The notes under the pieces: generated by a model
The model's input: the letters and a program-made list of their open reading frames with translations, nothing else
What the model was told of the DNA's origin: nothing
Databases searched by the model: none
Part shown: piece after piece, positions 7,393-14,368 of the stretch
How the letters are laid out: every line of letters starts with the position of its first letter
How positions within the stretch are numbered: the first letter of the stretch is position 1
Program-made: the position numbers and the translations under genes
From: a virus
Reading direction: 5' to 3' (one strand)
IMG/VR virus record: IMGVR_UViG_3300044638_001843
Location: 1 to 64,000 of that record
DNA: 64,000 bases

Positions 7393-7681
7393 TAATATTA
7401 CATATCCAACAATCCCTCAGTTAGTTTTAATTAGTTGGATTGATGCAGTAACTATTGGTGGTGAAGGCTGGCTTGATAGAAACAAGGCTTTGAATTATGC
7501 TAAAGATCCCTTGCCTATCATGGTTACAGTAGGTTTTATATTACATGAGGATGCTGATCACTTTGCAGTAACTAATACTGTAGGTCCAGATGAAACAGCA
7601 CAAGTTAATAAAATCCCAAAGCGAATGATTGTTGAGATTCAGGATTTAAATTATGGCAGAACAGAAGAACATAAGACGTAA
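7352..7681 (+). CDS. Hypothetical phage protein, 109 aa
   Basis: I place the start at ATG 7352, where GGAGAG lies 7 bases upstream within the end of the RNA polymerase gene. The middle reads PQLVLISWIDAVTIGGEGW, then GFILHEDADHFAVTNTVGPD and IPKRMIVEIQDL. That layout (a W-D segment, a GxxxxEDxxxxxxT segment, then IPxxxIxxI) occurs in small uncharacterised phage proteins. No enzymatic motif is visible. Confidence 0.65.
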   Translation: MFPKYSDLNISLPNNITYPTIPQLVLISWIDAVTIGGEGWLDRNKALNYAKDPLPIMVTVGFILHEDADHFAVTNTVGPDETAQVNKIPKRMIVEIQDLNYGRTEEHKT

Positions 7682-7787
7682 AGATACAAAGGATTTTAAT
7701 TATGACAAATTCAAAGCCAAGCAAGAAAAGAAACGACGAGAACAAGCCCGTCGTGCTGCGAGACAAAGGAAAAGTTACCTACAATAA
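7653..7787 (+). CDS. Possible small basic protein, 44 aa
   Basis: An alternative frame starts at ATG 7653 inside the previous gene and encodes a very basic peptide (MAEQKNIRRKDTKDFNYDKF...) ending in RKSYLQ. It overlaps the 76-aa frame at 7702 by 86 bases. GGATTT lies upstream of its start. The Arg/Lys-rich composition could be genuine or an effect of the overlapping frame; I rank it below the 76-aa frame. Confidence 0.3.
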   Translation: MAEQKNIRRKDTKDFNYDKFKAKQEKKRREQARRAARQRKSYLQ

Positions 7788-7932
7788 GTGGCAGGAACTA
7801 CACCTCAAGGGAGAGTTTGATGTCTATGCTCCTATCCCCCAAGATGATGGGGGAGAGCCGCTTCCTCCCCTAGCTGTACAGTGGAAAGAAGATGCTAAAA
7901 GGAGATTGAATGCGCACACTCGTAATCGGTGA
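7702..7932 (+). CDS. Hypothetical protein, 76 aa
   Basis: ATG 7702 follows AGGA at 9 bases. The N-terminal 25 residues are Lys/Asn/Asp-rich and probably disordered. The C-terminal part (NKWQELHLKGEFDVYAPIPQ, then PPLAVQWKEDAKRRL) looks like a folded small domain. It overlaps the phosphoesterase gene by 23 bp. No family recognised. Confidence 0.55.
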   Translation: MTNSKPSKKRNDENKPVVLRDKGKVTYNKWQELHLKGEFDVYAPIPQDDGGEPLPPLAVQWKEDAKRRLNAHTRNR

Positions 7933-8563
7933 CTTACACTGCCCAGCAGTGCATCCGGCTTATCTTGAATTCTGTAAAGAAATTCAACGTAAGTATAAGA
8001 CAAACAATACTGTATTCATTGGAGATATAATTGATCACGAAGCAATCTCCATGCATGACAAGAATCCAGATTTACCTGGACCACTAGAAGAATACAAAGC
8101 AGCTCTAGTAAAGGTTAAGGAATGGTACAAAGCATTTCCAAATGCTACTGTATGCGTTGGTAACCACGATGCTAGAGTTCATCGTAAATCAAATAAGCAT
8201 GGTATACCCAGCATGTATCTCAAGTCTTTCTCAGATTTATACAATACTCCTAGATGGAATTGGGTATTAGAATCTGAAGTAGATGAAGTATTATATACTC
8301 ATGGAGATGGCTGGGGTGGTATGTATCCATCGTTCAATGCTGCAAAAGCTAGACTACAATCAGTGGTTTGTGGTCATCACCATAGCATTGCTAGTATTAA
8401 CTGGATTCGTGGCCCTAAGACCATGTATTTTGGTATGAATGTTGGGGCCGGAATTGACCAATCAAATCCTGTATTCCAATATTCAAAGTCACATCTGAAG
8501 AAAGCCATCATCAGTTGTGGAGTAATCATTGATGGCAAACAACCCTATTTGGAGATTTACTAA
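7910..8563 (+). CDS. Calcineurin-like metallophosphoesterase, 217 aa
   Basis: The protein has the full metallophosphoesterase motif set in order: GDLHCP at residues 7-12, GDIIDHE near 38, GNHDAR near 84 and CGHHHS near 155. These supply the Asp, His and Asn ligands of the two-metal site. Such enzymes hydrolyse phosphomono- or diesters; in phages they often lie in replication or early regions, and the substrate is not known. The gene overlaps its neighbours at both ends (ATG of the next gene at 8563). Confidence 0.88.
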   Translation: MRTLVIGDLHCPAVHPAYLEFCKEIQRKYKTNNTVFIGDIIDHEAISMHDKNPDLPGPLEEYKAALVKVKEWYKAFPNATVCVGNHDARVHRKSNKHGIPSMYLKSFSDLYNTPRWNWVLESEVDEVLYTHGDGWGGMYPSFNAAKARLQSVVCGHHHSIASINWIRGPKTMYFGMNVGAGIDQSNPVFQYSKSHLKKAIISCGVIIDGKQPYLEIY

Positions 8564-8739
8564 TGAGTGAAGTAGAAACAAAGCCAGAACAGGTACGAGC
8601 TGTTCCTGTTGATGCTGTAGTTAATTACCTTGCTGACATCTATCGTCAGCTTGATGCAATTAGCTTCAACATTCGTTCTAATATTAATAACATTGCGCCT
8701 AAGCAAGAAGGAGAATCAAGCAATGCCAACGAAGAATAA
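8563..8739 (+). CDS. Small acidic protein, 58 aa
   Basis: The start ATG overlaps the phosphoesterase stop (TAATG) and the end overlaps the SSB start by 17 bp, so it sits in a tight coupled run. It reads as an acidic peptide with a helical centre (DAVVNYLADIYRQLDAISFN) and a Glu/Asn-rich tail. No domain recognised; its position suggests a replication-associated role but nothing shows it. Confidence 0.6.
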   Translation: MSEVETKPEQVRAVPVDAVVNYLADIYRQLDAISFNIRSNINNIAPKQEGESSNANEE

Positions 8740-9193
8740 GTATGCCAAGCCTTTTGTTACAGGTAATGTAACAGTTAAGTGGTCACACCTAATGTCACCA
8801 GATGACAAGTTCGGAAATCCAAATCACTCCGTAACTGTTGAGCTTACACCTGAGTTGCAGAAGCAACTTCAATCATCTGTTAAGGAACTAGGTGGAAAGA
8901 AGATCAATGGCCTAAAGGATGCTGATGGTATCAAGACCATCAAGTTTAAGAATGTCCTCAAGGCAAAGGAAGGCATCAAGACTTTCCCAGTCATTGGCCC
9001 GGATACCAAGCCAACGGAAACCGTACCATTTGGTTCCGATGTAGTCCGTGTCAAGGTAACCCCAGCCCTGATTGCTCGGGATAATTCTGTTTCGTTCTAC
9101 ATGGAATCAATCCAGTTGATTGAACGAAACTATGCTGGTGCTTCTTCAGAGTTTACCTCTGTTGAAGAACCTGCTAGTGATATTCCATTCTAA
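8723..9193 (+). CDS. Single-stranded DNA-binding protein (T7 gp2.5 type), 156 aa
   Basis: I start at ATG 8723, preceded by GAAGGAG, not at an upstream in-frame start within the previous gene. The protein has a beta-rich OB-like body (TGNVTVKWSHLM, VTVELTPELQK, DVVRVKVTPALI) and an acidic C-terminus ending EEPASDIPF. A terminal D-I-P-F with preceding acidic residues is the partner-binding tip typical of SSBs. In the T7 system the SSB contacts DNA polymerase and primase-helicase through this tail. It lies next to the resolvase gene, as expected for a replication module. Confidence 0.85.
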   Translation: MPTKNKYAKPFVTGNVTVKWSHLMSPDDKFGNPNHSVTVELTPELQKQLQSSVKELGGKKINGLKDADGIKTIKFKNVLKAKEGIKTFPVIGPDTKPTETVPFGSDVVRVKVTPALIARDNSVSFYMESIQLIERNYAGASSEFTSVEEPASDIPF

Positions 9194-9206
9194 TTAGGGA
9201 CTGCTT

Positions 9207-9608
9207 ATGATGGAGTATAAGTTTCCTGTTAATCCAGTAGCAGCAAGCCGACCAAGAGTTGGCAAGTTTGGTGCATACTTTACAGGACCTTATAAGAAGT
9301 TCCGGCATCTAGCGGCTCAGGTAATAAACCAAGTCCTGGGCCGGAACTTCACTCCTCTGAGCGGTAAGCTGGCAGTAGATATTAGATGCTATATAACAAG
9401 ACCTAAAACAACTAAGCTAGAATATCCAAGAGCTGATGTAGATAACTACAGTAAAGCTATTCTAGATTCGTTGAATGGTAAATTGTGGGAAGATGATTCT
9501 CAGATCTGGGCTTTATTCATTTCAAAACAATGGGCAGAGCCCGGGGAAGAAGGTTACTTTACCGTAACATTTGAAAAGATCAAAGATGCACATCGAAAAG
9601 TATCGTGA
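9207..9608 (+). CDS. rusA: RusA-family Holliday junction resolvase, 133 aa
   Basis: The fold signature of RusA is visible: an N-terminal FPVNPVAASRPRVGKFGAYF, a KKFR helix start, the RPKTTKL segment, and the acidic catalytic block RADVDNYSKAILDSLNG followed by LWEDDSQIWAL. The aspartates in DVDN, LDSL and EDD match the metal-binding residues of the family. It would resolve branched DNA before packaging, taking the place that endonuclease I (gp3) holds in T7. Its end is overlapped by the next gene by 23 bp. Confidence 0.87.
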   Translation: MMEYKFPVNPVAASRPRVGKFGAYFTGPYKKFRHLAAQVINQVLGRNFTPLSGKLAVDIRCYITRPKTTKLEYPRADVDNYSKAILDSLNGKLWEDDSQIWALFISKQWAEPGEEGYFTVTFEKIKDAHRKVS

Positions 9609-9960
9609 TATTGCCTACGCAGAATATCTAAAATGCAATCAACTAAGAAACTATAACCACGTTAGCATTGTTGTCCTTGACAATCGTGTACTTGGTGTTG
9701 GAACTAACAAGAGAAAGACCCATCCTCTAGCTATGAAGTATGGCTACAGGAACTATGAACTCCATAGTGAGCTCGATGCACTCTTGAAAGTACCACAACA
9801 TATGCGTGGTGAAGATCTTAAGTTGATTAACTTTAGGTTTGGTCCAAAGGGAGATATGAAGTTGTCCAAGCCTTGTGCCAAATGTTTGCCTTGGTGTATC
9901 AACACCTTCGCAGAAATTTATTATTCAATCCCCAACGGACTTGTTCAGTTGGAGTATTAG
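9586..9960 (+). CDS. Cytidine/dCMP deaminase-like protein, about 124 aa
   Basis: The protein shows the zinc-dependent deaminase pattern: a VLDNRVLGVGTNKRKTHP strand-loop, the HSELDAL segment (H-x-E with catalytic Glu) and PCAKC later (P-C-x-x-C). It is close in layout to phage deoxycytidylate deaminase-like proteins, which turn dCMP into dUMP for ThyX. It is short and lacks obvious allosteric sites, so the exact substrate (free nucleotide or other) is not certain. The start is ATG 9586; a TTG at 9571 is also in frame. Confidence 0.75.
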   Translation: MHIEKYRDIAYAEYLKCNQLRNYNHVSIVVLDNRVLGVGTNKRKTHPLAMKYGYRNYELHSELDALLKVPQHMRGEDLKLINFRFGPKGDMKLSKPCAKCLPWCINTFAEIYYSIPNGLVQLEY

Positions 9961-9973
9961 GTCAGGAGTAAAT

Positions 9974-10216
9974 ATGCTAGTTGAAATTTTGTTCTCGTTG
10001 TGTATAGTTGGTTTTGCTTTATTGCTTGTTCTGATGTATCAAGTAATCAAGCGTATCCGACAGATCAACAATGAAATTAAGAACGATAGAGATTATGCAG
10101 ACCAAGATGTTAATGACATCTACAAGCGTATTCTTGAAATCAGAGATGATTTTACTGTTCTCAACAGTCGCTTCAATTGTATTGAAGATTCAATCAAGAA
10201 GAAGAAGCGACGTTAA
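9974..10216 (+). CDS. Small membrane protein with coiled-coil tail, 80 aa
   Basis: The start at ATG 9974 has AGGAG 6 bases upstream. Residues 3-23 (VEILFSLCIVGFALLLVLMY) form a clear transmembrane segment. The rest is a charged helical region with heptad-like spacing that ends in Lys/Arg (KKKKRR). The layout resembles small single-pass phage proteins such as holin-like or superinfection factors, but position away from the lysis genes leaves its role open. Confidence 0.65.
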   Translation: MLVEILFSLCIVGFALLLVLMYQVIKRIRQINNEIKNDRDYADQDVNDIYKRILEIRDDFTVLNSRFNCIEDSIKKKKRR

Positions 10217-10239
10217 AGTAGGGGAGTAATCCCCTATGA

Positions 10240-10313
10240 AGAAGGGTGGCTGAAGTAGATAGAGCGCATGCCTTATAAGCGTGAATATGTGGGTGCAACT
10301 CCCGCCCCTTCTA
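10240..10313 (+). tRNA. tRNA-Ile (anticodon TAT)
   Basis: A complete cloverleaf folds: acceptor AGAAGGG / CCCTTCT with discriminator A, D stem GCT/AGC, anticodon stem CATGC/GCGTG with loop CTTATAA, and T arm GTGGG-TGCAACT-CCCGC. The anticodon is TAT, reading ATA. The T loop is slightly unusual. No CCA is encoded. It is followed at once by a terminator. Confidence 0.85.
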
Positions 10314-10316
10314 TTT

Positions 10317-10343
10317 AGGCCAAGGTGTTCTTGGCCTGTTTTT
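10317..10343 (+). terminator. Intrinsic terminator after tRNA-Ile
   Basis: AGGCCAAG (10317-10324) pairs with CTTGGCCT (10330-10337) around loop GTGTT, followed by GTTTTT. It separates the 8563-10313 run from the next gene at 10364. Confidence 0.8.
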
Positions 10344-10363
10344 ATCTCATAGGAATTAATGCA

Positions 10364-10918
10364 ATGCCTAATTGGTGTATGAATGAAGTGCGTATTTCCG
10401 GGCCGTACTCGGAAGTACATGAAATACTAACTAAGTGTGGTTACTACAGTAATCAAGAGTTCAAGATGAATAGCTTTATCCCAATGCCGGATGAAGTTCG
10501 TAATACTGTATCACCCATGCCAAAGACTGAAGAACAAATCCTAGCAGAAGCAAAGAAGTATAACTGGCTTGTATCAGAAGTTAACGATGCGCTTAGCCGT
10601 GCTATTACTTCAGAAGAAGCAGAACGGTACAATGAAAACTACCGTAAGTATGGTGCGCATGATTGGTATGATTGGGCTATGAAGTACTGGGGTGTCAAGT
10701 GGGATCTATCAGATGTTTCTTGGGTTGAGGTTGAACTACCTGATCCAGGAGATGCAAAGTCAACAGATGATGCAACCTTTACCATTAACTTTGATACTGC
10801 CTGGGGTCCCCCAGATATGTTCTACCATTTCCTTTCTAAGAATTACCCTAACTGCCATATCTCATGGTTCTACCATGAACCAATGATGGAATTTGCTGGA
10901 TACCTAAACAATGAATGA
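10364..10918 (+). CDS. Api92-like (MPNWC) phage protein, 184 aa
   Basis: The N-terminus MPNWCMNEVRISGPYSEV is the hallmark of a phage family that includes the Api92-like ferredoxin-fold proteins (DUF1281 type): a start of the form MPNWCxNxLxI. The C-terminal part also fits (DWYDWAMKYWGVKWDLSDV, then NFDTAWGPPDMFYHFL and WFYHEPMM). An in-frame GTG lies inside the terminator upstream, but ATG 10364 gives the conserved start. Molecular function is not known. Confidence 0.82.
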   Translation: MPNWCMNEVRISGPYSEVHEILTKCGYYSNQEFKMNSFIPMPDEVRNTVSPMPKTEEQILAEAKKYNWLVSEVNDALSRAITSEEAERYNENYRKYGAHDWYDWAMKYWGVKWDLSDVSWVEVELPDPGDAKSTDDATFTINFDTAWGPPDMFYHFLSKNYPNCHISWFYHEPMMEFAGYLNNE

Positions 10919-11339
10919 ACTAATTGCTCAACAGTGGGTTACTGCTCTGCGTAGTGGAGACTATAAGCAAGGTAAGAGTGTACTACATAATCAAGATACT
11001 AACACTTATTGCTGCCTTGGTGTTCTCTGCGACTTGTATGTGCAAGAAAACAACAATAGAGATTCTTATTGCCAACAGCGTATGCTTAGTGATACCTCAA
11101 TTGTTACATGCTTTGGTGATTCTACTGGTACTTTGCCAAGCGATGTTCGTATTTGGGCAGGTATTGGAGATGACAATGGACAGTTTAAGTACAACAAACC
11201 CATCCCAGGTCGTGATACTTCATACTTTAGGGATGAAGATACTTGCTTGCTCACCAGTATGAACGATGGCGAGTACGGCCACGACTTTACCTTTGAAGAA
11301 ATTGCAAACATTATTGAAGAACAATGGAGACAGCTATGA
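10911..11339 (+). CDS. Phage protein of the YCCLGVLCDLY type, 142 aa
   Basis: The start overlaps the preceding stop by 8 bp. The protein has an N-terminal WVTALRSGDYKQGKSVL, then TYCCLGVLCDLY near residue 33-44 and a C-terminal LLTSMNDG...DFTFEEIANIIEE. This arrangement is found in small proteins of many tailed phages, whose function is unknown. The cysteines in the centre could bind a metal. Confidence 0.65.
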   Translation: MNELIAQQWVTALRSGDYKQGKSVLHNQDTNTYCCLGVLCDLYVQENNNRDSYCQQRMLSDTSIVTCFGDSTGTLPSDVRIWAGIGDDNGQFKYNKPIPGRDTSYFRDEDTCLLTSMNDGEYGHDFTFEEIANIIEEQWRQL

Positions 11340-11572
11340 ACTTCGGTATTGATCCTAATAATCGGGATCGCTGTGTTATCCAGGCCCCCTGTGATCTTGC
11401 TTATATGCAGAAGCAGCGTGATCTTCTTTGGAAGATCTACTCTGATTCCCTGCTCTCTAGTGATGAAGATCTTGCTTATCTCCGTACCACTATCGGTTTT
11501 CTAGATCACTTTATTCACGGCGTATACTTTGTAGCTGCTGAATATCACACCGCTAACAGGAGTATTTATTAA
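11336..11572 (+). CDS. Hypothetical protein, 78 aa
   Basis: I choose ATG 11336, which overlaps the previous stop as ATGA and has GGAGA 7 bases upstream, over ATG 11324. The product starts MNFGIDPNNRDRCVIQAPCD and continues as two helices (LAYMQKQRDLLWKIYSDSLL). No domain recognised. Confidence 0.55.
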   Translation: MNFGIDPNNRDRCVIQAPCDLAYMQKQRDLLWKIYSDSLLSSDEDLAYLRTTIGFLDHFIHGVYFVAAEYHTANRSIY

Positions 11573-11914
11573 ATGCTTATTAAGTCAAATGAAAAGTTTG
11601 TCAAGAAGTTTAAGATTCCCTTTGTTTATTATCATCTTTGTATATCTTTTAAGTTAAACAACGAACAAGATCTTTATGACCCTGTTGATTGGATCATGGG
11701 AAAAGATTGTACCTACGGTAAAAATAAGAAACGCGCTAGTGCTTTCAAGAAGTTTAAGCTTCTTGAACCCGACACTGGATATAATCTTATGACTCACGAA
11801 AGAGATCTTACTTTCTTTCAATTAACAAAAGAACAGATACGGTATCTTGTCAACACTTATAAGAATAGTCCATTCCGTATTACTTATCTTGCTTGTGATA
11901 TAGATGACGAATAA
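11573..11914 (+). CDS. Hypothetical protein, 113 aa
   Basis: The gene begins directly after the preceding stop, with AGGAG 10 bases upstream. The protein is basic in the middle (YGKNKKRASAFKKFKLLE) and has an N-terminal FKIPFVYYHLCISFKL beta segment. It ends CDIDDE. Family not recognised. It overlaps the next frame by 11 bp. Confidence 0.55.
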   Translation: MLIKSNEKFVKKFKIPFVYYHLCISFKLNNEQDLYDPVDWIMGKDCTYGKNKKRASAFKKFKLLEPDTGYNLMTHERDLTFFQLTKEQIRYLVNTYKNSPFRITYLACDIDDE

Positions 11915-12137
11915 ATCTAATACATTGGTATCAATGCAATTGTTAGGATTGCGTTTGGCTATCATGGTACTCAGACCGTTGCTGTATCTGGTAGCAAGTA
12001 TCACTTGGCGGTTGGATGAGGTATACTACCGAATGAATGAATTGCGCAACCGTCTAAATAAAAAGGTAGAGCAACACAAAGCAAACAAAGCACTAGATCG
12101 CATTGCACAATTCGATCAGGAGAATGGATTACTATGA
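11904..12137 (+). CDS. Small membrane-associated protein, 77 aa
   Basis: Residues about 11-34 (MQLLGLRLAIMVLRPLLYLV plus a few more) are hydrophobic with two arginines, consistent with an amphipathic or transmembrane helix. They are followed by a charged helical tail (LRNRLNKKVEQHKANKALDR). The layout is like the 9974 product. Function unknown. Confidence 0.55.
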   Translation: MTNKSNTLVSMQLLGLRLAIMVLRPLLYLVASITWRLDEVYYRMNELRNRLNKKVEQHKANKALDRIAQFDQENGLL

Positions 12138-12322
12138 AACAAGAAACACATCATACAATTTTAGTACTACCGGATGGAGAAACTTGGTCTACTATTTCTG
12201 GATGTTCTGTTCTTGTTATAACAGACAATCAATTTAAAGACCTATGTGAAGACAGAATTGATGCAAGAGATTTAATGGCTACTCAAGTAATCTTACTTAG
12301 TCATCTTAAAAATCTTGAATAA
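12134..12322 (+). CDS. Hypothetical protein, 62 aa
   Basis: It overlaps the previous stop as ATGA. The sequence MKQETHHTILVLPDGETWST begins with a beta strand and a DGETW turn; SGCSVLVITDNQF follows. It looks like a small folded domain of unknown role. It is the last coding frame before the tRNA cluster. Confidence 0.55.
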   Translation: MKQETHHTILVLPDGETWSTISGCSVLVITDNQFKDLCEDRIDARDLMATQVILLSHLKNLE

Positions 12323-12328
12323 TTAAAC

Positions 12329-12397
12329 GAGATGGTAGCCCAAGTAGAGGCAGGTAGACAATACCACACAGTGTAGGTTCAAGCCCTACCCATCTCA
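12329..12397 (+). tRNA. tRNA-like element with atypical anticodon arm
   Basis: A perfect 7-bp acceptor stem (GAGATGG / CCATCTC, discriminator A), a D arm (GCC/GGC) and a canonical T arm (GTAGG-TTCAAGC-CCTAC) are present. The 21 bases between D and T arms do not form a normal 5-bp anticodon stem. The best fold is GGT-AGACAAT-ACC, with no U at position 33. The D loop also lacks GG. It may be a decayed tRNA, a tRNA with a non-standard arm or a tRNA mimic. It lies first in the tRNA cluster. Confidence 0.5.
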
Positions 12398-12401
12398 ATA
12401 T

Positions 12402-12475
12402 ATCTCCATAGCTCAACTGGATAGAGCAACAGCCTTCTAAGCTGTAGGTTGCTGGTTCAAGTCCAGCTGGGGATG
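12402..12475 (+). tRNA. tRNA-Arg (anticodon TCT)
   Basis: A clean cloverleaf: acceptor ATCTCCA / TGGGGAT, D arm GCTC/GAGC, anticodon stem ACAGC/GCTGT with loop CTTCTAA, and T arm GCTGG-TTCAAGT-CCAGC. It reads AGA, the dominant Arg codon of the long late genes. No encoded CCA. Confidence 0.93.
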
Positions 12476-12476
12476 C

Positions 12477-12558
12477 GGCTCCGTGGCGAAACTGGCATAC
12501 GCAGTAGACTTAAAATCTGCCGCCGCAAGGCGTGGGGGTTCGATTCCCCCCGGAGTCA
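12477..12558 (+). tRNA. tRNA-Leu (anticodon TAA)
   Basis: Class II tRNA with a long variable arm (CGCCGCAAGGCG): acceptor GGCTCCG / CGGAGTC, anticodon loop CTTAAAA, and T arm GGGGG-TTCGATT-CCCCC. It reads TTA. It starts one base after tRNA-Arg ends, so the cluster is probably processed from one transcript. Confidence 0.93.
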
Positions 12559-12560
12559 TC

Positions 12561-12633
12561 GCCCTCTTAGCTCAGTTGGTAGAGCAGTTGACTTTTAATC
12601 AATCGGTCGTAGGTTCAAATCCTACAGGGGGCA
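12561..12633 (+). tRNA. tRNA-Lys (anticodon TTT)
   Basis: Acceptor GCCCTCT / AGGGGGC, D arm GCTC/GAGC, anticodon stem GTTGA/TCAAT with loop CTTTTAA, and T arm GTAGG-TTCAAAT-CCTAC. It reads AAA. It ends 19 bases before the primase-helicase start codon. Confidence 0.93.
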
Positions 12634-12652
12634 TTCATTTAGAAAGGTTATT

Positions 12653-14368
12653 ATGGAAACAGAATCAAAAGTTATTAATCGTAAGCGTTGTCCAGCATGT
12701 GCTGCACAGGGTAATGATACATCAGGTAACAATCTTGCTGTCTATGATGACGGCCATAGCTATTGCTATGCTTGTAAGTTTTATATTAAAGGAACAAAGA
12801 CTAGTATGGAAACAGTAGTAGAAACTCCAGTTGTAGACACAGCATTTAGGACTGGTCAACCAGTTGCTTTGCAGCATCGTCGTATTACAGAGAAGACTGC
12901 ACGACGCTATGGCTACATGACTGGTGTTAATAACAGCGAGATTGAAAACTTTTACAATGCTGAGGGCCAACTACAAGCCCAGCATATTCGATACAATGGA
13001 AAGAACTTTGCGTGGATTGGTAACACCAACAACCTACAGTTCTATGGTCAGCACCTATTCTCTGGTGGTGGCAAGCGAATCTGCATTACTGAAGGTGCTA
13101 TTGACTGCCTGACAATGGATCAGGTATTTGAAAACAAGTATCCAGTTGTTTCAATTCCCAATGGTGTAAACTCAGCAGTCAAGGCTGTAAAGGATAACTA
13201 TAGTTTCATTTCATCCTTTGAAACCGTTGTCATTTGCTTTGATATGGATGAGGCTGGCCAGAAGGCAGCGCGTGAGGTAGCAGAGATCCTACCACCCGGC
13301 AAGGCATACATCATGTCCCTGCCACGAAAGGATCCTAATGAGATGCTAGTTAATGCAGAGACAGCCCAGCTACTCCAGGCTTACTGGAATGCCAAGGCTT
13401 ATTCTCCAGACTCTATCCTGCATGTCAGCCAGGTTGTTTCGGATACAAGCAAGCCATCCTCAGATGTCTATGAGTATCCTTGGGATTCTCTAACTACCTT
13501 TATGATTGGTCAGGATTCCGGTCGGCTTAATCTGTGGACATCAGCCACTGGTCATGGTAAGTCAACCATTATCCGTGAGCTAGTCATGGATCATCTTAAT
13601 CATGGTCGTAATGTTGGTGCTGTATTCCTAGAAGAATCACCAGAGCAAACCGTAGATGACCTTATCTCACTTAAACTTGGCAAACCTGTTCGCAAGATCA
13701 TGTCTCAGCGTCAGCTTAATGAACTTAGAAAGAAGAACAACAAACCTACCGTAGATATGGTAGAGGATAATCTAACAGATGACGAATACACAACTGCAAA
13801 ATCAGAGATTGGCAGCAAGGCTCTCTTCCTTTATGATCACATTGGTAATGCGAACATTAGTAACATTATCAATCGTCTTGAGTATATGGCTGTTGGTCTT
13901 GACTGTCGCATTATCTTTCTTGATCACATTACCCTTCTGGGTAATATGCTACTTAGTGCGGGAACCGATTACGGTAACGATGAACGACTAGTTCTAGACT
14001 CCGTAATGAAGAAGCTTCGTGAATTGGTAGAGCGTACTGGAGTTACTATCCATGTCATTGCTCATATCAAGAAGACGGATAAGAATGTAGACGAAGGTGA
14101 TCGCATTAATCTTAATGACCTTCGTGGCTCTGGCTCACTTGCTCAGATCTCTGACAATGTGTTTGCACTAGAGCGTAATGCCCAGCATCCAGATCCACTT
14201 ATCTGCAATACTACCAACATCCGTGTACTTAAGAACCGTAAGGGTGGTCGTAGAGGTGTCTCTACTGCTTTGTATTACAACGACCAAACAGCCAAGCTTA
14301 TTGATGTGCCATTCGTTGTAACACCGGAAGGAGAAATAATTTATCGCCATGACAACATTAGCATTTGA
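12653..14368 (+). CDS. Bifunctional DNA primase-helicase (T7 gp4 type), 571 aa
   Basis: The N-terminus carries a zinc-binding domain with C13, C16, C38 and C41 (CPAC...CYAC). A Toprim primase core follows, with E147 in ITEGAID and D197/D199 in CFDMDEAG. The C-terminal RecA-like helicase has Walker A ATGHGKST with K303, and IIFLDHITLLG as the Walker B region, followed by IHVIAHIKKTD and LRGSGSLAQISD. Length is close to T7 gp4 (566 aa). It unwinds DNA and makes primers at the fork, working with the 14349 polymerase and the SSB. The end overlaps the polymerase gene by 20 bp. Confidence 0.95.
   Translation: METESKVINRKRCPACAAQGNDTSGNNLAVYDDGHSYCYACKFYIKGTKTSMETVVETPVVDTAFRTGQPVALQHRRITEKTARRYGYMTGVNNSEIENFYNAEGQLQAQHIRYNGKNFAWIGNTNNLQFYGQHLFSGGGKRICITEGAIDCLTMDQVFENKYPVVSIPNGVNSAVKAVKDNYSFISSFETVVICFDMDEAGQKAAREVAEILPPGKAYIMSLPRKDPNEMLVNAETAQLLQAYWNAKAYSPDSILHVSQVVSDTSKPSSDVYEYPWDSLTTFMIGQDSGRLNLWTSATGHGKSTIIRELVMDHLNHGRNVGAVFLEESPEQTVDDLISLKLGKPVRKIMSQRQLNELRKKNNKPTVDMVEDNLTDDEYTTAKSEIGSKALFLYDHIGNANISNIINRLEYMAVGLDCRIIFLDHITLLGNMLLSAGTDYGNDERLVLDSVMKKLRELVERTGVTIHVIAHIKKTDKNVDEGDRINLNDLRGSGSLAQISDNVFALERNAQHPDPLICNTTNIRVLKNRKGGRRGVSTALYYNDQTAKLIDVPFVVTPEGEIIYRHDNISI

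Noticed and set aside
10220-10235. AGGGG-AGTAAT-CCCCT hairpin before tRNA-Ile
   Set aside because: It has no T tract and sits 4 bases from the tRNA; it may help tRNA processing but is not a terminator.
12483-12818. Open frame of 111 codons on the + strand
   Set aside because: It runs across tRNA-Leu and tRNA-Lys and then out of frame through the primase gene; the tRNAs and primase explain the sequence.
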